Positions 57,835 to 64,000 of a DNA stretch of 64,000 bases are shown here, one piece after another. The position numbers and the translations under genes were made by a program. Positions within the stretch are counted from its first letter, which is position 1. The number at the start of each line of letters is the position of its first letter. The notes under the pieces are model-generated. The model saw only the letters and a list, made by a program, of their open reading frames with translations. It had not been told where the DNA came from and did no database searches. This DNA comes from Bifidobacterium breve (GTDB taxonomy: Bacteria; Actinomycetota; Actinomycetes; Nanopelagicales; Nanopelagicaceae): positions 1 through 64,000 of the forward strand of contig CAMCYS010000003.1 in NCBI GenBank assembly GCA_945885625.1, written 5' to 3'.

Positions 57835-59028
57835 ATGAGTAAATTTAAGGCTATCGAACCAAGTGTTTACCCTTGGTACAAATATTCCGATTACACATTT
57901 AGCTTGGGGCTAGCAACCGAAACCGATGCTTTTATTTCGGGCCATACTGCAAGCACATTTAACGCTGAAACTGGCCGCATGATTGTGGTTGGCGGAATGA
58001 CCGATCAAGTAAATACTGCCTATGACAAAATCGAGTGCATTCTCGAAGCGGCGGGCATGACTTTTGCTGACATTACTCGTGTTGTCGAGAATGTAACTGT
58101 TAGCGGTTTGCCACATTACGCCGAAGCTCAAGCTGTGCGCATCGCGCGCTTTAATGGCCACACTCCAACAATTACCACTGTTATGGTCGATGCGCTTTTA
58201 CGCCCTGAAGCATTTATTGAAATTGAAGTCTATACAACTAAAGGCGGAGGCAAAAAGTTAAATAGTGGTGATGATTTAAGTTGGGCACGCAACACGGTTA
58301 CTAAAGGTCATGATGGTTCAGTATTTTTGCCAACTCTTTTGCCGATTGATAAAGATGGCAACGTTGTTCATGAAGGTGATTTCGTCGCGCAATATCGTTA
58401 TTGCCTAGAACGCGGTGGCGAATTACTTGCGCAAGTTGGATTATCACTTGATAACGCAGTTACTACATATGACTATTCGATGCCCGAGACTCGTACTATT
58501 TATGGCAAGACATCGCGCGTACGTAAGGAACTACTTGGCGGCGCGGGAGTCTTTCCAGGTGCTGGTGGAATTTTGATGTCACAGCTGCATCAGCCTGGCG
58601 TTCTGGTTGCAATTGATTTAGTCGCCTCGCATCACCCGCTTAAAGGAGTTAATCCAGGTTGGAAACGTTATGACACTCTGTCATACACCCCCGGCGTAAT
58701 TGCAGGTAAAACTCTTTATATGTCAGGTTTTGCCTCCCTTGATATGGAGACCCAAGAGGCAACACATGCTGGCGATATCGTCGCTCAAGCACAATCAACG
58801 TATGAAGCAATTTTGCTTGTGCTCAAAGAGGCTGGCGTAGGCGCAGAAGCCTTAATAAATACCATTGAATACGTGGTTCCTGAAGGTTTAAAGGAGTATC
58901 GCGGTGTTGCAAAGGTGCGTGAGAACTTACTTACTAAGCCTTGGCCTTCATCTACTGGCGCGCTCTGTCATTCATTGTTGCGCCCTGAATTCTTGCTGGA
59001 AGTATTTCCGTTAGCAGTTCTGCCATGA
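57835..59028 (+). CDS. triple RidA/YjgF-domain fusion protein
   Basis: 397 residues made of three successive RidA-like domains: about 19-134 (FISGHTAS, YDKIECILEAAGMTFADI, EIEVYT), 154-265 (VFLPTLLPID, GGELLAQVGLSLDNAV, LVAIDLVAS) and 282-396 (YMSGFASLD, YEAILLVLKEAGVGAEAL, LLEVFPLA). Single-domain RidA proteins form trimers with active sites between subunits; three domains in one chain could build the same trimer. The substrate arginine of RidA (Arg105 type) is not seen in any domain, so enamine deamination is doubtful. AAGGAGG lies 8 nt before the ATG, and the stop overlaps the next gene (4 nt). Confidence 0.8.
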   Translation: MSKFKAIEPSVYPWYKYSDYTFSLGLATETDAFISGHTASTFNAETGRMIVVGGMTDQVNTAYDKIECILEAAGMTFADITRVVENVTVSGLPHYAEAQAVRIARFNGHTPTITTVMVDALLRPEAFIEIEVYTTKGGGKKLNSGDDLSWARNTVTKGHDGSVFLPTLLPIDKDGNVVHEGDFVAQYRYCLERGGELLAQVGLSLDNAVTTYDYSMPETRTIYGKTSRVRKELLGGAGVFPGAGGILMSQLHQPGVLVAIDLVASHHPLKGVNPGWKRYDTLSYTPGVIAGKTLYMSGFASLDMETQEATHAGDIVAQAQSTYEAILLVLKEAGVGAEALINTIEYVVPEGLKEYRGVAKVRENLLTKPWPSSTGALCHSLLRPEFLLEVFPLAVLP

Positions 59029-59492
59029 CCCTTTTGACTGTTGCAATCAAAGCCATGGTTGGTACTGAGCGTACCTACATAGCACCAGAACCATTTGGTA
59101 TCGCATCTAGTCGATATTTTGCGCTTGCCGTTGAAGATTACAACCCAATGTATGCCGCTCGCGAAATAGCGCCACTTACTTTAATTTGCGATACCAATCA
59201 ATATGCCAATTTGCCCATGAATGAAGATGGCTACGCCGGCCACTTCTGGGATATCGAAATACCGAATACTAAATTACTTCGTGGTGGCAACAGCTATAAG
59301 TTCCACCAATACGTTCACGCCACAGATGTTTTGCACGTGACTTGGAAAATCGATGAGATATCTGAGCGCGTTAATTCCAAAGGCATAGCGATGGCAACTA
59401 TGTTCAGCACTGCCACTTATCGCAATCAACGGAACGAGCTTTTAGCAACCAATACCGAATATTTGATTTGGATTGCATTGGAGGCTAACTAA
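59025..59492 (+). CDS. MaoC-like dehydratase subunit lacking the catalytic His (N-terminal type)
   Basis: 155 residues. VEDYNPMYAAREIAPLT aligns with the DxNPxH site, with Tyr in place of the catalytic His; GGNSYKFHQYVHATDVLHVTWKI is a hotdog strand-helix region of the MaoC_dehydrat_N type. Such subunits pair with a catalytic MaoC partner, encoded here immediately downstream (1-nt overlap). It overlaps the RidA-fusion gene by 4 nt. Confidence 0.8.
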   Translation: MTLLTVAIKAMVGTERTYIAPEPFGIASSRYFALAVEDYNPMYAAREIAPLTLICDTNQYANLPMNEDGYAGHFWDIEIPNTKLLRGGNSYKFHQYVHATDVLHVTWKIDEISERVNSKGIAMATMFSTATYRNQRNELLATNTEYLIWIALEAN

Positions 59493-59902
59493 TGAAAAGT
59501 GTAAATGTTGGCGATCAAGTGCCTGCAATAACCAAACATTGCACTCTAACTTCAATGATTGCCTATGCTGGGGCAACCTGGGACTGGCACCGTCTGCATT
59601 ACGACCATGATTACCTAAAGTCGAAAGGCTTAAGTGCACCAGTTGTAGATGGTCAAGTATTTGGTGCATACGTTGTACAAGCCATTCAAGATTGGCTGGG
59701 CGAGGGCGCCTTTATTTCTGAGTTAGATTTTAGATATGCCGGCCTAGTCTTTGCTGAAGAACATGTGCAGGTAAGCGGCGAGATAACTGCAGTAAGCGGT
59801 TCAGAGGTATCACTCTCGCTAAAGATTGATGTAATTGATGCTAACGGCACGGTTCTACGCCCAGCTGTTACGCCAATTACCGCGAAGGTTCTTTGGCGTT
59901 AA
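59492..59902 (+). CDS. MaoC-like enoyl-CoA hydratase, catalytic subunit
   Basis: 136 residues. ATWDWHRLHYDHDYLKSKGL matches the hydratase 2 motif with Asp and His, followed by APVVDGQVFGAY. With the upstream subunit it should form a heteromeric (R)-type hydratase acting on a bulky or polar enoyl-CoA (itaconyl-CoA and steroid side-chain hydratases share this design). It ends 3 nt before the thiolase-like gene start. Confidence 0.85.
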   Translation: MKSVNVGDQVPAITKHCTLTSMIAYAGATWDWHRLHYDHDYLKSKGLSAPVVDGQVFGAYVVQAIQDWLGEGAFISELDFRYAGLVFAEEHVQVSGEITAVSGSEVSLSLKIDVIDANGTVLRPAVTPITAKVLWR

Positions 59903-59904
59903 GG

Positions 59905-61047
59905 ATGAAAACCCCGGTAATTGTTGGTGCTGCAGAGTGCGATTTAGGCGTAACCAATAAATCAATTTTGGAACTACAAGCACAGGGTGTCACGCGAGCT
60001 TTGGCAGATGCTGGTCTAAAAATCAGTGATGTTGATGGCATCGCAACTAATGCAATTTCACGTTTTTCAGCGAGCTCGCTAGCAGATTATCTAGGGATCG
60101 AACCGAAATTCACTGATTCAACTTTTGCTGGTGGAAGTTCCTTTGAGATGTATGTGGCTCGGGCTTATCACGCAGTTGCTAGCGGCCAATGCAACGTAGT
60201 CGTGATCTCGTTTGCTTCAAATCAAAGATCAGCTAAATCTCGCTCACTTGGTGGCGTCGTAGAACATCACACACCTGAAGCACAATTCGAAACTGCCTAT
60301 GGCCCATTGTTTCCACTTAGTTATTACGCCATGGCGGCTCAACGTTATATTCATGATGTTCCAAATGGTCGTGCAGCACTCTCGGAAATCGCAATTAGTG
60401 CTCGCGAATGGGCGCTATTAAATCCAAAGGCCTATCGCTATGGCAGCGCATCGCTAACTGATTCTGAATTAGAAAGCGCCGATCTGATTTCGTCCCCATT
60501 GCGAGCCAGTGACTGCTGCTTAGTTACCGATGGTGGTGGCGCAATCATCATTACTAACTCTGAGATTGCTAAGAACTTAAAGAGCAAACCAGTTTCAATT
60601 CTAGGTTTTGGTGAATCTACGACTAATACCTCTATGACCACTCACCGTGATTTGCGTGTAACTGGTGCCAAGCAAAGCGGTGATCTGGCATTTGCAATGG
60701 CCGGCGTATCGCGTTCAGATATTGATGTGGTTGAACTCTATGACTCGTTCACCATCACCACATTGCTTTCGCTCGAAGGTTTGGGATTTGCCGGCAAAGG
60801 AGAAGGTGCAGATTTTATACTTGACGGGAAAACCAGACCAGGTGGCTCATTTCCGTTAAATACCAATGGTGGGGGACTTTCCTATTGCCACCCTGGCCAG
60901 TATGGAATTTTGTTACTGATCGAAGCAGTACGCCAACTGCGTGGTGAATGTGGCGATCGCCAAGTAGCAAACGCCAAGTTAGCAGTAGCCCATGGCACTG
61001 GCGGAATTCTTTCGACAAATGCCACTGTGATTCTGGGGGCAAATTAA
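59905..61047 (+). CDS. thiolase-like protein (SCP-2/Ltp2 type, no N-terminal Cys nucleophile)
   Basis: 380 residues from ATG 59905 (the in-frame TTG at 59893 lies in the previous gene). Thiolase fold: VIVGAAECDLG, STFAGGSSFEMYVARAYHAV where active thiolases have a Cys, NTNGGGLSYCHPGQYGILLLIEAVRQ and VAHGTGGILSTNATVIL. Lack of the usual Cys nucleophile places it with Ltp2-like aldolases or degradative thiolase-like proteins that work with a DUF35 partner. The next gene is exactly such a DUF35 (TAATG overlap). Confidence 0.83.
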   Translation: MKTPVIVGAAECDLGVTNKSILELQAQGVTRALADAGLKISDVDGIATNAISRFSASSLADYLGIEPKFTDSTFAGGSSFEMYVARAYHAVASGQCNVVVISFASNQRSAKSRSLGGVVEHHTPEAQFETAYGPLFPLSYYAMAAQRYIHDVPNGRAALSEIAISAREWALLNPKAYRYGSASLTDSELESADLISSPLRASDCCLVTDGGGAIIITNSEIAKNLKSKPVSILGFGESTTNTSMTTHRDLRVTGAKQSGDLAFAMAGVSRSDIDVVELYDSFTITTLLSLEGLGFAGKGEGADFILDGKTRPGGSFPLNTNGGGLSYCHPGQYGILLLIEAVRQLRGECGDRQVANAKLAVAHGTGGILSTNATVILGAN

Positions 61048-61427
61048 TGTTTCCATACTTGCCTCATGAAGATGCAATCAGTGCGCCATTTTGGGCAGCT
61101 ACCCGAGAGCGAAAATTGGTAATTCAATACTGCTCAACTTGCGATCAGCACCAGTGGTACCCGCGTGCGATCTGCATCTCTTGTGCCACCGAGAATTTGA
61201 CCTGGCGTGAAGCAAGTGGCAAAGGCACCGTAGATTCCTGGACCACTGTGTATCGCGCACCTGCTGAAGGCTTTGTTCCACCATATGTAATTGCTCGCGT
61301 TCTACTGAGCGAAAAGGTAATCATGCTAACTAGACTTGTCGGTATCGAGAGCCCCGCTTGTGATCAAGTAGTTGAGCTTTCTTGGCAAGAGTTATCTGAT
61401 GGTCGCGCACTTCCGGTATTTGGTTAA
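61047..61427 (+). CDS. DUF35 zinc-ribbon/OB-fold protein, partner of the thiolase-like protein
   Basis: 126 residues. A four-cysteine zinc ribbon (C29xxC32, C43xxC46) is followed by an OB fold (GKGTVDSWTTVYRAPAEGF, PYVIARVLL). DUF35 proteins form complexes with thiolase-like enzymes (HMG-CoA synthase, Ltp2). It overlaps the upstream thiolase-like stop by one base. Confidence 0.88.
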   Translation: MFPYLPHEDAISAPFWAATRERKLVIQYCSTCDQHQWYPRAICISCATENLTWREASGKGTVDSWTTVYRAPAEGFVPPYVIARVLLSEKVIMLTRLVGIESPACDQVVELSWQELSDGRALPVFG

Positions 61428-61448
61428 AGACAGAACTAGGAGCTAAAA

Positions 61449-62612
61449 ATGGATTTCAACTTAAACGATGAGCAATTAGCATTTAAAAAAGTGCTACGCG
61501 AATTTGTCGAGAAAGAAATCAAGCCTGTTGCTAACCAGTATGAAAAAGAAGGCATCTACCCAACTGAGATAGTTGCGACCATGGCCGAGATGGGTCTTTT
61601 CGGAATGACAATTCCAGAAGAGTACGGCGGTTTAAATGTTGACATGGTTTCATTCGCATTAGTTTTTGAAGAAATTGCGCGCGGCTGGATGGGCGTTGCT
61701 GGAATTCTTGGTAGCCACTCACTTTCCTGCTGGATGATTGCGCATCACGGCACCCAAGAGCAGAAAGATAAGTACTTACCTGATCTAGCAACTGGTAAGC
61801 GCCGTACTGGTATCGGGCTAACCGAGCCAGATGCCGGAACCGATCTACAAGGTATTCGCACAACTGCTCGCCTCGAAGGTGATGAATATGTAATTAATGG
61901 TTCGAAAACCTGGATCACGAATGCTCGTTATGCCGACCCGCTACCAGTCTTAGTTAAGACTGATCCAAATGCATCTCCTGCACATAAGGGAATGAGCGTG
62001 ATTTTAGTTGAAGCTGGAACACCAGGCTTCGAAGTCTTAAAAGATATTGGAAAACTTGGTTATAAAGGTACTGAGTCATGCGAAGTTGTTCTAAATAATG
62101 TTCGAGTACCGAAAGCAAACTTACTCGGCGGCGTTGAAGGTCGCGGAATGCAGCAAGTACTAAGTGGACTAGAAACTGGTCGAGTTAATATTGCGGCACG
62201 TTCTATTGGTATCGCTCAAGCCTCATATGAAGCTGCAATTAACTATTCCAAAGAACGAAAAGCATTTGGTCAGCCAATTAGTGAATTCCAAGCAATTCAA
62301 TTGAAGTTAGCTGAGATCGCAACACACTTACAAGCAGCACGCTTAATGACTTACTGGGCTGCCTCAAAGGCAGATGCTGGCGAGCGTGTTGACATGGAAG
62401 CCGGCATGGCTAAGTACTTCGCAAGCGAAGTAGCAATCATGGCCTCTCTCGAAGCAATGCGTGTTCACGGTGGTTATGGTTACTCAACCGAATATGTGGT
62501 TGAACGCCTTTACCGCGATGCCCCACTAATGTCGATTGGCGAAGGCACCAATGACATCATGAAAATGGTTATTGCTAAATCCTTACTAAGTGGAAAGACC
62601 CAAATCGGATAA
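61449..62612 (+). CDS. acyl-CoA dehydrogenase
   Basis: 387 residues. FGMTIPEEYGG, GIGLTEPDAGTDLQGIRTTA (FAD and substrate loop), KTWITNARYAD, ERKAFGQPISEFQAIQLKLAE and IGEGTNDIMKMV, where the catalytic glutamate of the short-chain family sits. It makes an enoyl-CoA and hands electrons to ETF (etfBA at 1568). TAGGAG lies 7 nt before the ATG. It overlaps the CitE-like gene by one base (TAATG). Confidence 0.92.
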   Translation: MDFNLNDEQLAFKKVLREFVEKEIKPVANQYEKEGIYPTEIVATMAEMGLFGMTIPEEYGGLNVDMVSFALVFEEIARGWMGVAGILGSHSLSCWMIAHHGTQEQKDKYLPDLATGKRRTGIGLTEPDAGTDLQGIRTTARLEGDEYVINGSKTWITNARYADPLPVLVKTDPNASPAHKGMSVILVEAGTPGFEVLKDIGKLGYKGTESCEVVLNNVRVPKANLLGGVEGRGMQQVLSGLETGRVNIAARSIGIAQASYEAAINYSKERKAFGQPISEFQAIQLKLAEIATHLQAARLMTYWAASKADAGERVDMEAGMAKYFASEVAIMASLEAMRVHGGYGYSTEYVVERLYRDAPLMSIGEGTNDIMKMVIAKSLLSGKTQIG

Positions 62613-63451
62613 TGAGCGCTCGCAGCCATCTATACGTACCCGCCAATGATTTAGAACGTTTAAATAAGGCACTTGGGCGCGGTGCAGATGCGCTAATTGT
62701 TGATCTCGAAGATGGTGTCGCGCCAAGCGATAAAGATTTAGCTCGCCAGAACTTAACTACTTTTTTGGAAAACTTTGATTCGACAGTTGAAATTTGGGTG
62801 CGCGTTAATCCTGAGAAAGGTGCTCTTGAAGCTGATTTAGCTGCTGCAGTTCATAGCAAATGTCGAGGAGTAGTTCTAGCAAAAGCCACGACTTTGGCTG
62901 AGATTCAAAACCTTGATTCTTTGATCACCGGACTAGAAAAGTCTCGCAGTATTGCAAAGCCACTAGAAGTATCGGCGCTTATTGAATCAGCTGCGGGAGT
63001 TTTTAACGCGCAAGCTATTGCAACTGGGCCACGCGTAACTCGGTTACAGCTTGGCGAAGCTGATTTACGGGCAGATTTAGGCACTTCCGGAACTGCGGGC
63101 GATGCCACAACTCAATTTGCCCGCAGTATGGCGGTCTTAGCAAGTGCTGCTGCCGGTATCAATCCACCACTGGCCGCAGTATCAACTAACTTTAAAGACC
63201 TCGATGCTTATCGCAAGAGTTCACAAGATTTCAAAGAGTGGGGCTACTTTGGTAGAGCTTGTATCCACCCAGCTCAAATCGAAATTGTAAATGAAGTTTT
63301 CACGCCTGATGCTGAAGAGTTAGCCGCAGCGCAAGACATTCTCGATCGCTTATTCGCAGCAGGCGGTGGTGTCGCACTCGATGCCAAAGGAAGAATGATC
63401 GATGAAGCAATTGCCAAGATTGCTCGTCGCACCTTAGCAACCGGAAAGTAG
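62612..63451 (+). CDS. CitE-like (citrate lyase beta family) CoA-ester lyase
   Basis: 279 residues of the HpcH/HpaI-CitE TIM barrel: ARSHLYVPANDLERLNKALG, ALIVDLEDGVAPSDK, WVRVNPEKGALEADL, ALIESAAGVFNAQAIA (Mg ligand), LQLGEADLRADL and GRACIHPAQIEIVNEVF. Members cleave malyl-, citramalyl- or 3-hydroxy-3-methyl-type CoA esters to acetyl-CoA plus a 2-oxo acid. With the CoA-transferase and MaoC pair it would complete a C5-dicarboxylate cleavage. Confidence 0.87.
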   Translation: MSARSHLYVPANDLERLNKALGRGADALIVDLEDGVAPSDKDLARQNLTTFLENFDSTVEIWVRVNPEKGALEADLAAAVHSKCRGVVLAKATTLAEIQNLDSLITGLEKSRSIAKPLEVSALIESAAGVFNAQAIATGPRVTRLQLGEADLRADLGTSGTAGDATTQFARSMAVLASAAAGINPPLAAVSTNFKDLDAYRKSSQDFKEWGYFGRACIHPAQIEIVNEVFTPDAEELAAAQDILDRLFAAGGGVALDAKGRMIDEAIAKIARRTLATGK

Positions 63452-63457
63452 GCAAAT

Positions 63458-64000
63458 GTGGCCGTTATTAAAAGTCAAGATCTGCGTGACATGTCTGGCG
63501 CAGTTGAGGTACCGATTCCTGATTCCACCGATGTCGTAAAAATGCATCGAATACATACTTGGGAGAATGGCACCAGCGTAATGATTGTTAACTTTCCAGT
63601 CGGTTGGTCACGCCCTATTGATGGCAGTTATGAATGCGCCGAAGAATTCTTTGTATTCGAAGGCGAACTGCATATGTCCGGTGATGTAATTGTGGCCGGC
63701 GATCACACTTGGGTTCCACCACATTCACTTCGCCTTGGGGCCTACACACCAAATGGCGCAGTTGCCATAGCTTGGTTCTATGGCGCACCAAAATGGAATC
63801 GTCGCGAAGGTGGCGAAGGTTTTGTTTCGCAGATCAAAACCCCAATTGATGCAAATGCTTTTGGCGAGATTCGACCACTAGGTGCAAACGGATTTGCCGG
63901 CGAGACAATTAAGTTGCCGGCAAGTGGTTATGTGACACCGAGTGAGTGTGAAGTAATTGATATTGCTAATCGAAGTTGGGCTCTTTATGAAAAAGGCAGT
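63458..64000 (+). CDS. cupin-like protein, 3' end outside window
   Basis: 181 codons from a GTG at 63458 to the window edge without a stop. A beta-rich sequence with YECAEEFFVFEGELHMSG and AGDHTWVPPHS, the two cupin metal-site strands, and a second half beginning about residue 125 (VSQIKTPIDANA). Possibly a two-domain (bicupin) dioxygenase or isomerase in the same transcript, 6 nt after the CitE-like gene. The substrate is unknown. Confidence 0.7.
   Translation, partial: MAVIKSQDLRDMSGAVEVPIPDSTDVVKMHRIHTWENGTSVMIVNFPVGWSRPIDGSYECAEEFFVFEGELHMSGDVIVAGDHTWVPPHSLRLGAYTPNGAVAIAWFYGAPKWNRREGGEGFVSQIKTPIDANAFGEIRPLGANGFAGETIKLPASGYVTPSECEVIDIANRSWALYEKGS

Overview
The window looks like a chromosomal segment of a streamlined, moderate-GC actinobacterium, most probably of the freshwater acI lineage (Nanopelagicales). 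The grounds are the actinobacterial housekeeping order (nadD-rsfS-phosphatase-leuS, then holA-rpsT-lepA-hemW-hrcA-dnaJ-rsmE-HIT-phoH-ybeY-corC-like), tight gene packing with ATGA/TAATG overlaps, tRNAs without encoded CCA, and many genes whose -10 hexamer lies 6-8 nt before the start codon, so their mRNAs should be leaderless. No rRNA, CRISPR array, insertion sequence or prophage was seen. Taxonomy is inference; no search was run.

Layout. 1-1431: two minus-strand GT4 glycosyltransferase genes, one cut by the window edge and one only an N-terminal half. 1533-12816: etfBA, a cysteine desulfurase, mnmA, ligA, a 39-aa membrane protein, nadD, rsfS, a phosphatase, tRNA-Ala(GGC), an SDR and leuS. 12911-14855: a two-gene restriction-modification system resembling HpaII, inserted between leuS and holA where related actinobacteria usually carry comEA-comEC. 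14912-30479: replication, translation and chaperone genes, interrupted by a large secreted protein with a variant HExxH motif, a Pro/Thr linker and three Cys-pair modules. 30510-34044: prpBCD of the 2-methylcitrate cycle, lying between gltX and the tRNA-Gln/tRNA-Glu pair.

34329-45966 is a self-contained beta-1,3-glucan (laminarin-like) utilisation locus: two secreted GH16 enzymes, one GH16 without a signal peptide, a GH1 beta-glucosidase, a substrate-binding protein with two permeases but no ATPase, a LacI regulator, matching palindromic operators in both divergent intergenic regions, and two secreted proteins sharing an unrecognised ~160-residue beta-rich module. The simplest model is external cleavage, import of oligosaccharides, and cytoplasmic finishing by GH16 and GH1.

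45973-47501 holds two small membrane proteins and a secreted nuclease. 47517-64000 is a dense CoA-dependent catabolic island: aldehyde dehydrogenase, a nitrilase-fold protein lacking two catalytic residues, NTF2-like protein, MDR reductase, FAD oxidoreductase, enoyl-CoA hydratase and MaoC proteins, LLM oxidoreductase, type III CoA-transferase, MmgE/PrpD protein, a three-domain RidA fusion, a MaoC pair, a thiolase-like/DUF35 pair, acyl-CoA dehydrogenase, CitE-like lyase and the start of a cupin. CoA-transferase + MaoC + CitE-like lyase + acyl-CoA dehydrogenase + MmgE/PrpD recalls bacterial itaconate-type C5-dicarboxylate degradation clusters, but the LLM, thiolase/DUF35 and triple RidA genes suggest a different or longer pathway. 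The substrate cannot be read from sequence alone.
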